Shown: positions 25,893-36,500 of the stretch, in pieces
Layout of the letters: every line of letters starts with the position of its first letter
Numbering within the stretch: the stretch's first letter is position 1
DNA from: Methylicorpusculum oleiharenae
Lineage (GTDB): Bacteria; Pseudomonadota; Gammaproteobacteria; Methylococcales; Methylomonadaceae
Length of the DNA stretch: 64,000 bases
Assembly (NCBI RefSeq): GCF_009828925.2
Contig: NZ_WUTY02000001.1
Coordinates: 186,001 to 250,000, forward strand
Direction of reading: 5' to 3'
Made by a program: the position numbers and the translations under genes
The notes under the pieces: model-generated
Databases searched by the model: none
The model's input: only the letters and a program-made list of their open reading frames with translations
What the model was told of the DNA's origin: nothing

Positions 25893-27439
25893 TCAGTTGG
25901 TTTTAGGGTCAGATCGCTCCCAGAAACGGCTGGCCAGCAAGGTCTTCATAATTGACAGTTGATCGCCGTAATGTTTGATCGCCAAAACCGGTATTTTCGA
26001 TTCCGCCATGACTTGAGATGTCGCGCTACCCAGCAACATGGTGGCGGCGCGACTATGACCGCGCGTACTGATCACAATCAAGTCAGCGTTGTATTCTTCA
26101 GCTTTGCGAAGCACCGCATGAGCGACATTAAAGCTTTCCTCGAATACCGGCTTGACAGTGATGCCATGCGTATCGATACGCGTCATGAATTTGGCAAAAG
26201 CGGCTTCTTCTTCGCCACGCACAATGTCTTCGTGCTCATCGTAGCGAATGACAGATTCGTCAAAAAACACATGCAACGCCATGCACTCGGAAATATGATT
26301 GACTCTGGCAAGTGCTGTTGCCTGCGACAAGCTATCAGCAGAAGGATCAGAGAAATCGACCGGTGCGACAATACGCTGAATGTCAGGACCGCAGTCCTCC
26401 GGCACCATCCATACCGAACAATGGGTAATCATCGCCAGGCGTCTGGACAACGAGCGTTGACCTGTCCTGTTTTTGCGGTGCCCCAGCAATATGAGATCGG
26501 ATTGGGCCGCCAGCGTGAACTTGACCAGCTCGTCCATACGACTGGAGCCATCTATCGTCTGGTAATCCACTGTTACCTGTTCCAGGGTGCCATCAAAATA
26601 TTGCATGACTTCTTCTGCCATGCCTTTTTTCAATTGACTAGCTGAACTTGAATGTCGTGATTTTTCATGTGGGGTAACCACATGGACAAAGTGAAACTCT
26701 TTAGCAACACCCAATTTTGCCAGACGTGCGGCGTAGCGCAAAAGCCCAACATCCTCGGTTGTCAGAGCCAAAGGAATCGTCACATTGTTGAAATTTCCGG
26801 GCGTTGAAAGCACCGCTTCAGGCTTAACCGATACAGCTTGCTTCGTTCCTTTTTCCTTTTCAGTAACGGGCTTATCAAGAAAGCGATAAGCCACAAAATA
26901 GATAACCAAAGCAGATAAAACACCGGTCAAAAAGTCGGTTACCGGTACCATTACGGCAGTAAATACCATCAAGCCGGCATGAAACTTATTGTGATTGAAC
27001 ACTTCCTTGATTTCAGAAACCTTGATCATATTTGACGCAACCCACAACAGGATGCCGCCAATACAGGCCATCGGTACCATTTCCAGATAAGCGGCAATGT
27101 AATAAGCCAATGAGAGCTTGAAAATCGCTTTAAAATAACCCGCCAGCGGTGTTACAGCTCCGGCTTTGATACTGGTCGCCGTCCGGGCCAAAGCACCGGT
27201 GCAAGGAAAACCATTAACCATTGGCGTGATAATCTGGACCAGCCCCTGCCCCCAAAACTCTTTGTCGGGGTTAAAAGGCGTTTTACGGTTATCGGCCATG
27301 CGATCAGCCATAGATGAGCACAACAGACTTTCTACTGCGGAAACAAAAACGATCGCGGAGACAAAATAAAGAATATCAATGATCACACCACCACTGATAG
27401 CCGGCATGATGGGCGGAGTAAAAACAAAGAAATTATTAG
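25893..27439 (-). pseudogene. SulP transporter-universal stress fusion, C-terminal part (IS-interrupted)
   Basis: The 3' fragment of a SulP-family anion transporter, split by the IS at 27440. Its frame continues the N-terminal fragment exactly once the IS and one 7-bp duplication are removed, giving an 803-codon gene. This part has the second half of the SulP membrane domain (IISGGVIIDILYFVSAIVFVSAVESLLCS, FNPDKEFWGQGLVQIITPMVNGFPCTGALARTATS), followed by two universal-stress-protein-like domains in place of the usual STAS. The upstream frame runs on into the IS, but those residues are not native. Unless the IS excises, no full transporter can be made. SulP proteins move sulfate, bicarbonate or other anions. 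Confidence 0.85.
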
Positions 27440-28544
27440 CTGATGTTACGCAGCCCCATCCCAAAAAGCGTATCATTTCAGGATGGATAAAGAAAAAACA
27501 GCGCTCTATACAGACTACCTGATTTGCAACCAAGGCTTGGCAACGGCGACCAGCCTGTCGGCGATGCTCGACGGTGAAGTGAGTCATGACCAAATAACCC
27601 GCCACCTGTCCGCGAGGCTATACACCTCAAAAGACCTGTGGGTTGATGTCAAACCCACCGTGCGTCAGATCGAGCGGGACGACGGCTGTCTGATCTTCGA
27701 CGACACCGTCCAGGAGAAGGCGTTTACTGACGAGAACGAGATGATGTGCTGGCACTATGACCACTGCAAAGGCCGCTCGGTCAAAGGCATCAACCTGTTG
27801 AATGCGTTGTACCACAGCGGGGACGTGTCGATCCCGGTCGCCTTCGAAGTGGTGAAGAAGCCCCATCAGTTTTGCGACATAAAAACCCGCAAGGTCAAGC
27901 GGGCGGCGGAGTTCACCAAGAACGAACTGATGCGGTCAATGGTCGCCACCTGCGTGGCGAACGCCATCAAGTTCCGCTATGTCCTGACCGACAGCTGGTT
28001 TGCGTCGAAAGAGAACTTCGAGTTCATCCTCAAGAAAGGCAAACACTTCATCAGCGCCTTGAAGGACAACCGCTTGGTGGCGTTGACCGAAACAGACAAG
28101 AACGAAGGGCGCTTTGTGCGGATCAGTCAGCTGGAATTGACGGATCAACAGGCGGTGCGCGGCTGGATGAAGGGCTTCCCCCAGGAAGTGCTGTTCGTCC
28201 GGCGGGTCTTTACAAACAAAGACGGCAGCACCGGTTTGTTGAATCTGGTGTGCAGCGATTTGGCGTGCGACGGCGGACAAGCCTCAACCCTCTATGAAAA
28301 ACGGTGGAAGGTCGAGGAGTTCCATAAATCATTAAAATCCAATGCGGGGCTGGCAAAGTCGCCTACCCGCACCGTCACCACCCAAAACAACCACATATTC
28401 ATGACCATCTATGCCGTGTTCAAGCTGGAATGTTTGAAGATCAAACATAAAACCAACCATTTCGCCATGCGGGCTAAACTTTTCATAAAAGCTAACCAGA
28501 TAGCTTATGCAGAGTTGCAGAAATTACGGGCTGCGTAACATCAG
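27440..28544 (+). mobile_element. IS701-like insertion sequence, 1105 bp
   Basis: Perfect 17-bp terminal inverted repeats CTGATGTTACGCAGCCC at 27440-27456 and 28528-28544. It is flanked on both sides by TTATTAG (27433-27439 and 28545-28551), a 7-bp target duplication. One transposase gene fills it and its stop lies inside the right end. The transposase text (DSWFASKEN, YEKRWKVEEFHKSLK) resembles the IS701/DDE group. A 7-bp duplication is longer than the 4 bp I recall for classical IS701, so the family call is provisional. The clean ends suggest a recent insertion. Confidence 0.92.
27483..28538 (+). CDS. DDE transposase of the IS
   Basis: A 351-residue protein with a D (in LIFDDTVQEKAF), a D (in RYVLTDSWFASKENF) and an E (in YEKRWKVEEFHKSLK), the three acidic residues expected of a DDE transposase, in that order. 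The C-terminal YEKRWKVEEFHKSLKSNAGLAKSPTRTVTTQNN block is the family signature. It is intact and in one frame, so the element should be able to move. It opens 43 bp inside the left end and runs opposite to the interrupted gene. Confidence 0.9.
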   Translation: MDKEKTALYTDYLICNQGLATATSLSAMLDGEVSHDQITRHLSARLYTSKDLWVDVKPTVRQIERDDGCLIFDDTVQEKAFTDENEMMCWHYDHCKGRSVKGINLLNALYHSGDVSIPVAFEVVKKPHQFCDIKTRKVKRAAEFTKNELMRSMVATCVANAIKFRYVLTDSWFASKENFEFILKKGKHFISALKDNRLVALTETDKNEGRFVRISQLELTDQQAVRGWMKGFPQEVLFVRRVFTNKDGSTGLLNLVCSDLACDGGQASTLYEKRWKVEEFHKSLKSNAGLAKSPTRTVTTQNNHIFMTIYAVFKLECLKIKHKTNHFAMRAKLFIKANQIAYAELQKLRAA

Positions 28545-29416
28545 TTATTAGGAATAGAACCGTAAATATCTCTCACCAGAATAACGCCTTTGCCGGACAT
28601 CACGGTAGCGGCCAATAGAGTGCTGGTCGCGATGGCCAATAACGGTGCAGGGATAAAGATGGAGATTCGTAACAAGCCCTTGGTCAGAACAAACGTGGCC
28701 AGACCAAGAGAAACCGACCACAGGTTGATTTTGTCGATGTTTTCGTAGGCCATGGTGAGGTTATGCAATAGCCCTCCGGTGAGATCCTCGTCCTCACCCA
28801 ATAAATCAGAAAAACTCTCAATCCCCAGGATTGACTCAAAGTTACTTAAGGCGATTGCGACTGCAATCCCTACTGTAAATCCCACAATAATGGAATTGGG
28901 CACCAGCTTGGCATATTTACCTAGCCCAAAAATCCCCATCAGCATGAGTATGACGCCCGAGATAACCGATACAAAAACCAGAAAACCGTGTGCCTCGGCA
29001 AAAGTGCCGCCGCCTGCCTCGCCGTATTTAGCCATCAGCGCTGCAATAATGGGAATAAATGCAGCCGTGGGACCGTAAACCTGATATTTTGATCCGCCCC
29101 ATGTACGCCCGATCACGCAGGCCAGCGCCCCGGCAATGATGCCTTGTTCAGGTCTTAAGCCCATAGCCATGGCGAACCCCATAGCCATCGGAATTGCGGT
29201 TAATGCGACAATCAGTCCCGCGCTTAAATCGCGGTAAGTCGTTTTGACCCAGGTTTCCCGGGTCAAATCTTCAAATCGGCTGTCCAAAAAGGTATTAAAA
29301 ATTTTCAGCCGCTGTAAAATTACATGCCCGTAGCCTTCACCAGGCTTTTGGGATGGGCTCGATCTCACGCTCTCGATATCAGATCGATCGTTTAAAGTTT
29401 TTTCGATCATTTTCAT
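28545..29416 (-). pseudogene. SulP transporter N-terminal part (IS-interrupted)
   Basis: The 5' fragment of the gene cut by the IS at 28544, ending in ...DIYGSIPNN at the duplication. It carries the first membrane helices of a SulP transporter: DLSAGLIVALTAIPMAMGFAMAMGLRPEQGI, then GPTAAFIPIIAALMAKYG, then LVPNSIIVGFTVGIAVAIALSNFES. Joined to 25893-27439 it gives DIYGSIPNNFFVFTPPIM, which reads straight on. In its present form it would make a truncated membrane protein. Confidence 0.85.
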
Positions 29417-29464
29417 AATCTTATGGGGGGGTCAGTTATCTCAATAAATTGCCCATTCAGCTGC

Positions 29465-29962
29465 CTAAGCACGAATGAAGCTATTTGCCAGTCGTTCTAA
29501 ATTATTTTTAATAGTTAAATCTGAATGCTCTGAAACCGTAATCTCGGTTATTTTCAGTCTGCTTTTACGAATAAAAGGAAGTGGGTTGAAACTGCTTTTA
29601 AGGTTTAACGTAGGTTGGTATTGTTTTGGAATGACTGCTTCATCGATCTGATTCGCATCGATGAAATGATTGAAGGCCGTTTGGTTGAGACCGGTAAACA
29701 GTTCGGATGTAATCCGCATTTTTTCGGCCGGATAACGTTCACGAATTGTCTTGCATGCCCGATTAAACTCTCTGCTTTTCAAAGACCTGATCAATTCGGT
29801 TTTTGAAAAATACAGCAGTTCGCCGGGCTCGTCAGGGAGAAACAGGCAGTGTGTCAGTACAAAATGAAGTGTATTGTTGTTGCTGCTATCGATGGTCTGT
29901 TTCACCAAGTTCAGTGATCCCACTGAAAAATCGGTCGGGATCAAAATTGTTCGATTCATCAT
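29465..29962 (-). CDS. Universal-stress-protein-like protein
   Basis: A 165-residue product starting MMNRTILIPTDFSVGSLNLV, where ILIPTDFS is the USP-fold beta1-alpha1 opening. The C-terminal half is divergent (SSFNPLPFIRKSRLKITEI) and I do not see the family's GXXG...GS nucleotide motif. An AGAGG sequence precedes the start. It lies 48 bp upstream of the SulP-USP gene on the same strand, so it was probably co-transcribed with it before the IS arrived. Confidence 0.65.
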   Translation of the reverse strand: MMNRTILIPTDFSVGSLNLVKQTIDSSNNNTLHFVLTHCLFLPDEPGELLYFSKTELIRSLKSREFNRACKTIRERYPAEKMRITSELFTGLNQTAFNHFIDANQIDEAVIPKQYQPTLNLKSSFNPLPFIRKSRLKITEITVSEHSDLTIKNNLERLANSFIRA

Positions 29963-30104
29963 GTCAAGCCTCTGAAAATTGCTGCAAATTCATAGTATTG
30001 ATAAATACTTTCATTGGCCTTTCACCAAGCTTTCATGAAACTTACTAATTAAATTAAGCAGTTATACGAACACAACGACTTACACACATTACTGACATTA
30101 AAAT

Positions 30105-33100
30105 ATGATTGAAAAACCTCCGTGCACACCGCTTGAAAACGGCATTGCAATCATCCATTCCAATCAATTGGAAACGTTGCGCGATGTGGTTGAACACTGG
30201 CTGCAGGTGCATCCTTTGGCGCCTCTGGAAAATGAGGTTTTTTTAGTCCAAAGTAACGGCATGGGGCAATGGTTGAAGCAAAGCCTGGCTCAAAACAATT
30301 CGCTGGGTATCGCGGCAGGAATGACGGTGCAATTACCTTCGCTATTCATCTGGAGTGTTTACCGGGCGGTATTGGGACAGCAGATTCCCAAGCAACAATT
30401 GCTCGCCAAAGCCCCCCTGACGTGGCGCTTATACCGTTTGCTGCCGGCGCTGGTTTCGCAACCTGAATTTGAAACGCTGGCCACATTTCTGGCCGAAGAC
30501 ACCAGCCGCCGCAAACGTTACCAACTGGCAGAACAGCTGGCTGATCTGTTCGATCAATATCAGGTTTATCGTTCGGACTGGATTGCAGATTGGGCGGAAG
30601 GTCATGATTTTTTGCGCAGCCCACACGGAGAGCCTTTAACGCTTGGCGGTCAACATCGTTGGCAAGCCGCTTTATGGCGAGCCGTCATGGCCGATTTAAA
30701 TGAAGCCGATACCGCGTTTGCGAGCCGTGCGTTGGTGCATGACCGTTTCATGCACGCTATAGACGGGATAGACACAAGACCGGAGGGACTGCCGCGAAGA
30801 GTGATATTGTTCGGCTTGTCGTCCTTACCTCAACAGTCTTTGGAAGTCGTGGCCAAACTGGGAAAATTTTGCCAGATTGTGCTGTTTATTCCAAACCCGT
30901 GCCGGTATTACTGGGCGGATATCATTGAAGACAAAGAACTTTTGAAAGCCGAACGGCGCAGGCAAAACTATAAATCCGGAATGTCCACCGCGCTATCCGA
31001 TGACGAACTGCATCTTCATGCCAATCCTTTACTGGCCGCATGGGGTAAACAGGGACGCGACTATATCCGCTTGCTGGATCACTTTGACGAAACCCGGACC
31101 TACGTAAACTGGCATTGGCCGGATAACAAAATCGACTTGTTCAATAACTACGGGGAGCCCGGCCAACGGAGTTTGCTGAACCATCTGCAACAATCGATTC
31201 TGGATCTGGAGCCCATCCCCGGAGCACCTGTTCAGATTAACGCAGCGGATGATTCACTGACGTTTCATATTGCTCACAGTCCGCAACGTGAAGTCGAAAT
31301 TCTGCATGACCAGTTATTGGCCCGGTTTAATGCCTCTGGTCAAAATGGCGAGACGTTATTCCCGCGCGACATCATTGTCATGGTGCCCGACATTAACAAA
31401 TATGCGCCGCATATTCTTGCCGTCTTCGGACAGGTAAAACCTGATGATCCACGTTATATACCCTTCAGTTTGACCGATCAGCAACAGAGAGGCCTTAACC
31501 CGCTGCTGGTCGCTGTCGAAGCGTTGCTGAAGTTGCCGGAATCGCGTTTCACCGTCAGTGAGTTTCTCGCGTTGTTGGAGGTCCCCGCTTTTAGAGAGCG
31601 CTTTGCTATCGATGAATCTGCGGTTCCCAAACTGCATCAATGGATAGAGGAATCGGGCATCCGCTGGGGACTTAATGCGCAACAACGCACGCAAACAGTC
31701 GCCATGCCCGACCATCTGGATGCCAACACCTGGCAATTCGGCTTGCGAAGAATGCTGCTGGGTTTTGCCGTAGGTGCCGGAGGAGCCTTCAATGACATAG
31801 AACCTTATCAAGAAATCGGCGGACTGGACGCGAAATGGCTGGGCAGTTTGTCTGTTTGCCTGGAAACGCTTGAAAAATATACACGACTCCTGCGCCATGA
31901 ACACAATGTCGAAACCTGGCAACAGACTTTGTCGGCTTTATTGGACGATTTTTTTAGTGCAGGCAATGAACGAGATAGAAAAATGCTGGAAACGCTGAGC
32001 CGCACATTAACCGACTGGGGACAGATCTGCGAACAGTCCGGATTAACGTCTAACGATACCTTGCCGCTGGTTGTAGTCCGGGAAGCCTGGCTGACTGAAG
32101 TAGATGAGCCCTCATTGCACCGACGGTTTCTCAGCGGCCGGGTCAATTTCTGCACGCTGATGCCGATGCGCGCAATCCCTTTCCGGTTGATCTGCCTGCT
32201 GGGCATGAATGACGGTGATTATCCCCGGACTCAACACGGTCACAGCTTCGATCTGATGAGTCAGCGAGGCCAGTACCGCCCTGGCGACCGGTCACGCAGA
32301 CAGGATGATCAATACCTGTTTCTGGAAGCGCTACTGTCAGCCAGAGATCAACTTTATATCAGCTGGGTGGGCCGCAGTATTCGTGATAACAGTGAGCGGC
32401 CGCCATCAGTCCTGGTGAGTCAATTGCGCGATGTCCTGGCTCAAGGCTGGAGGCTGGCAGAAACAGACCGACTCTTGCTTGAAGTATTAACGGTTGAGCA
32501 CCCGCTACAGCCTTTCAGCCTTCATTATGTGGCCAAAAACCGCGACTCGCGACTGTTCACTTATGCACAGGAATGGTATGAGCAAACCCAGAATAAGTTG
32601 ACCTTGACGTCAAACAGGGTGGCTGATGAAAAAACGTTTACGTTGAACCTCGAGTCCCTGGCCCGATTTATGAAAGCGCCGGTTAAAGCGTTTTGCCTTC
32701 ATACGCTTAAGTTCGGTTTTGATGAAGAGACTGTAACCAGCGAAGATAATGAACCTTTCAGCTTTAACGCTTTGGAATCGTATCTGCTGGCTAATGAGTT
32801 ATTGTCATCCTTGCAAAGCGAAAAACCCGCGAATCCGGAACGCTTCTTCGAGAATCAGCGCAGGACGATGACTCAAAAAGGCCGGCTTCCTTACGGCGGC
32901 TTTGCGCGACAGGCCTTCAACACAATTGCTGAACCCGTTAAACAAGCCTGGCGGCAATACCAAACCCTCCTGCCGGATTGGCCTGTTGAAATGGCACCGC
33001 AATCAGTTGAATTCCATTTTGAAATGGATGCCGGGGTCACTATTACCTTACAGGGTGACCTCGATCATTTGCGAAAAAGCAGCAAGGGATCATCACTCAG

Positions 33101-33572
33101 CATGCTTCATTTAACCGCTCAGAAACTGATGAACAGTGACAAGATCAAATATGCCAATCTTTTGCACTACTGGGTACAGCACTTGGCTACGTGTGCGAGC
33201 GGCATGGCGGTCCAATCGATATTGGCAGGCGCCGATACGGAGCTTGACATAGCCCCACTGCCCCAAGCCGACGCGCTGGAACTGCTCAAAACGCTAGCCG
33301 AAGCCTGGTATCAAGGCATGCAAGCCCCGCTTCCGGTTGCATGCCGGACGGCTTTTGCCTGGTTAGGCGCCCCGCCCGTTTCAGCCATGGCAGCGGCCCA
33401 AGAGCAATATGACGGCGGCGACTGGAAGCCGGGCGAAGTAGACTTTGATCCTTATCTGGCACGGTTTTTCCCGACTTTTATCAGCTTGAACCCTGACCTT
33501 TTTGAAGCCTGGGCCGTTCTGCTTTATCAGGCCGCTTTTCAGCAGATTCGGCAACAGGGAGGTCCGGTATGA
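30105..33572 (+). CDS. recC: RecBCD exonuclease V, gamma subunit
   Basis: An 1155-residue RecC. It opens with GIAIIHSNQLETL, followed by VFLVQSNGMGQWLKQSLAQNNSLGIAAGM, both typical of RecC. The long body has SILDL and PHSPQREVEILHDQLL, and VNFCTLMPMRAIPFRLICLLGMNDGDYPR near the middle. RecC has inactive helicase- and nuclease-like domains that split the DNA ends and, in E. coli, help recognise Chi. The gene is first of recC-recB-recD, and its stop overlaps the recB start by 4 bp. In E. coli ptrA lies between recC and recB, but not here. It acts in double-strand break repair and degradation of foreign linear DNA. Confidence 0.97.
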   Translation: MIEKPPCTPLENGIAIIHSNQLETLRDVVEHWLQVHPLAPLENEVFLVQSNGMGQWLKQSLAQNNSLGIAAGMTVQLPSLFIWSVYRAVLGQQIPKQQLLAKAPLTWRLYRLLPALVSQPEFETLATFLAEDTSRRKRYQLAEQLADLFDQYQVYRSDWIADWAEGHDFLRSPHGEPLTLGGQHRWQAALWRAVMADLNEADTAFASRALVHDRFMHAIDGIDTRPEGLPRRVILFGLSSLPQQSLEVVAKLGKFCQIVLFIPNPCRYYWADIIEDKELLKAERRRQNYKSGMSTALSDDELHLHANPLLAAWGKQGRDYIRLLDHFDETRTYVNWHWPDNKIDLFNNYGEPGQRSLLNHLQQSILDLEPIPGAPVQINAADDSLTFHIAHSPQREVEILHDQLLARFNASGQNGETLFPRDIIVMVPDINKYAPHILAVFGQVKPDDPRYIPFSLTDQQQRGLNPLLVAVEALLKLPESRFTVSEFLALLEVPAFRERFAIDESAVPKLHQWIEESGIRWGLNAQQRTQTVAMPDHLDANTWQFGLRRMLLGFAVGAGGAFNDIEPYQEIGGLDAKWLGSLSVCLETLEKYTRLLRHEHNVETWQQTLSALLDDFFSAGNERDRKMLETLSRTLTDWGQICEQSGLTSNDTLPLVVVREAWLTEVDEPSLHRRFLSGRVNFCTLMPMRAIPFRLICLLGMNDGDYPRTQHGHSFDLMSQRGQYRPGDRSRRQDDQYLFLEALLSARDQLYISWVGRSIRDNSERPPSVLVSQLRDVLAQGWRLAETDRLLLEVLTVEHPLQPFSLHYVAKNRDSRLFTYAQEWYEQTQNKLTLTSNRVADEKTFTLNLESLARFMKAPVKAFCLHTLKFGFDEETVTSEDNEPFSFNALESYLLANELLSSLQSEKPANPERFFENQRRTMTQKGRLPYGGFARQAFNTIAEPVKQAWRQYQTLLPDWPVEMAPQSVEFHFEMDAGVTITLQGDLDHLRKSSKGSSLSMLHLTAQKLMNSDKIKYANLLHYWVQHLATCASGMAVQSILAGADTELDIAPLPQADALELLKTLAEAWYQGMQAPLPVACRTAFAWLGAPPVSAMAAAQEQYDGGDWKPGEVDFDPYLARFFPTFISLNPDLFEAWAVLLYQAAFQQIRQQGGPV

Positions 33573-36500
33573 CAGACGTCAACAAGGTAAACCCACTTGA
33601 TTTTCCATTGCAGGGCACGCGATTGATCGAGGCCAGCGCCGGCACCGGAAAAACCTATACCATTGCCGCCCTTTATGTCCGCCTGATACTTGGCACAACA
33701 AAGGAATTCTCTGAACAGGGGCGGGATTTACTGCCGCCGGATATTCTGGTTGTTACGTTTACCGATGCCGCTACCAAAGAACTGCGTGAACGCATCCGTG
33801 CTCGCCTGACACAGGCAGCCGCTTTTTTTCGTCAACAAAGCACGGACTGCGATGAGTTTCTGACCGAATTAAGAACCTGCTATGCGCCTGACCTTTGGCC
33901 TGCTTTCGCCCGTCGTCTGGAACTGGCCGCTAACTGGATGGATGAAGCGGCGGTCTATACCATTCACGGCTGGTGTAATCGCATGCTGCAGCAACATGCG
34001 TTTGACAGCGGCAGTCTGTTTCGTCAAGAGGTCGACAATGATGACACCGGTCTTTTGAATGAAACGGTCAGGGATTATTGGCGGACTTTTTATTACCGGC
34101 TTACTGAAACTCAGTGTCAGGCTGTATTCAAACTGGCCCGCTCACCGGATGACCTGATCCGGGAACTCAAGCCTTTACTCACGGAAACAGAAGCACAAGG
34201 CCTTGAATGCGTCGATGATGACTTAGCCGCCGTATTTAACCGGTGGGAAACCTGGGAATTACAGCGGCAAGGCCTGGAAAACCAGGCTCGCACACTGTGG
34301 TCTGCCGATCAGACGGGAATCGAAACCTTGCTAAACAAAGCCTCTCAGGGGGGCTGGCTGAACGGCAATCGTTACCGTAGAGCCGGATTCGCCGACAAAT
34401 TGGCTGAATTGGATGCATGGGCTCATCAAGGTTATACGCTGGCTATTGAGGATCTGGCAAAATTCGGTCGGCAAAAATTAACGGAAGGCCTGGTTAAAGC
34501 CCATCAACAGGCCGATCCTTTGCAACACGCCGCGTTTGAAGCGATAGACCGGTTGGTCAGTCATACCGGACAAGAAGAAGACATCACCGAAAAACTCACC
34601 TTACATGCCATCCACTGGATTAGAAACCGTTACGATTCAGAAAAACAACGCATCGCCAGCATGACCTTTGACGATATGCTGACGCGACTGGATAAAGCCT
34701 TGTCCGGACTCAACGGCGAGCGCCTGAAAACTGTCATTCTTCAGCAATACCCTATCGCGTTGATCGACGAATTTCAGGATACCGACCCGGTGCAGTACCG
34801 GATTTTTTCGCGTGTCTATTCCGATGACGCCGGACTGGGCTGCTTTATGATCGGCGATCCCAAACAGGCCATCTATTCATTCCGGGGCGGCGACATCTAT
34901 ACCTATCTTAAAGCCCACCATGCCACGGCAGGCAAACATTACACCTTGGGTACCAATTACCGGTCCACTAAAGCCCTGGTCGATGCCGTCAATCAGGTCT
35001 TTGTCTTTGCCGATCAACAGCAAGAGGGCGCGTTTCGATTCAAAAACGGCGAGGTCAATCCGTTACCGTTCATTCCGGTTGAGGCCAAAGGCCGCGAAGA
35101 GGCCTGGCAGATCAACGGACAAGCGGCGGTTCCGGCGGTGACGCTTTGGCATTGGGAGAGTTCGGAAGGCGTCGGTTTGCCCGTTTACAGAACGCAAATG
35201 GCCGACGTCACAGCCAGTGAAATCGTCCGCTTGCTGAACTCGACCCACCCTCTGCAGACCGGATTTAAAGCGAAATCAGGACCCTTAAGACCCGTTCAAC
35301 CTGCGGACATTGCGATTTTGGTCCGCACCGGAATGGAAGCTAAAATCATGCGTGCCGCATTGGCGAAGCGGCAATTACGCTGCGTTTACCTTTCAGAACG
35401 TGACTCGATTTATGACAGCCGCGAAGCAGCCGATCTGCTGATCTGGTTGAAAGCGATGGCCGAACCCCGCAACGAACGCAAAGTGCGCGCAGCCTTAAGC
35501 ACCGCTACAATGGGCTGGTCCTACCAAACGCTGCATCAGCTCACACTGGATGAGCCTGCCTGGGAAATACAATTGGAACGTTTTCTAGCCTACCAGAAAC
35601 GGTGGCAGCAAGACGGCATTTTGCCAACGGTGCGGCAACTGCTCAGCGACTATGGCGTACACGCAAGACTGACCGGGGACAACGAAGGCGAACGCTGCAT
35701 CACCAACCTGCTGCATCTGGCAGAATTGTTGCAGCAAGCCGGTGGCCAGCTTGAAGGCGAACAGGCGCTGATCCGGCATTTGGCCGAGGCTATCACCGAT
35801 AGAGAGAACGCTAAGGGCAAAGATGAAAGCATCATCCGCCTGGAAAGTGATGCCAATTTGATCAAAATCATTACCATTCATAAATCAAAAGGCCTTGAAT
35901 ACCCGCTGGTGTTTCTGCCGTTCATCTGCAGTTTCAGGGAAATCAACAGCCAGCGCACCCGTTATTACCGCTTCCACGATGAACACCAGACCTTAACCAT
36001 CGATTTAAGCAAGCGCGATGAAAACAAGAGACTGAACGAGAACGAGCGCCTGCAGGAGGATTTACGCCTGCTGTATGTTGCAATCACGCGAGCACAATAT
36101 GCCTGCTGGCTGGGTATAGCGCCAGTCAAAACCGGCAATTCCAAAACTTGCCAGCTAGAAAAAAGTGCAATGGGCTATTTGCTGGGCTGGCAAGCCAAAA
36201 TGGCGGCCGGTGAATTAGGCCGACAATTGGGCCTGCTTAAAGGCGATTGCGAGAGTATTACAGTCGAAGCATTGCCCGAGCCCGGTACTGATCTCTACCG
36301 GCTTTCACAGCAACAGCCTGCAATAGAATCGCCCAGAACCTCAACCGCGCCTATCGCCGATAACTGGTGGATAGCCAGTTACAGTGCTTTGAAAACCGAG
36401 GACCAGGGTTTTATCCACAGCGAAGGCTATACGCCCGAAGCGCCGGAAAACTTTCTGGACGACAAACAAAGTGATGAAGCCGATACCCCGTCAGAATTTT

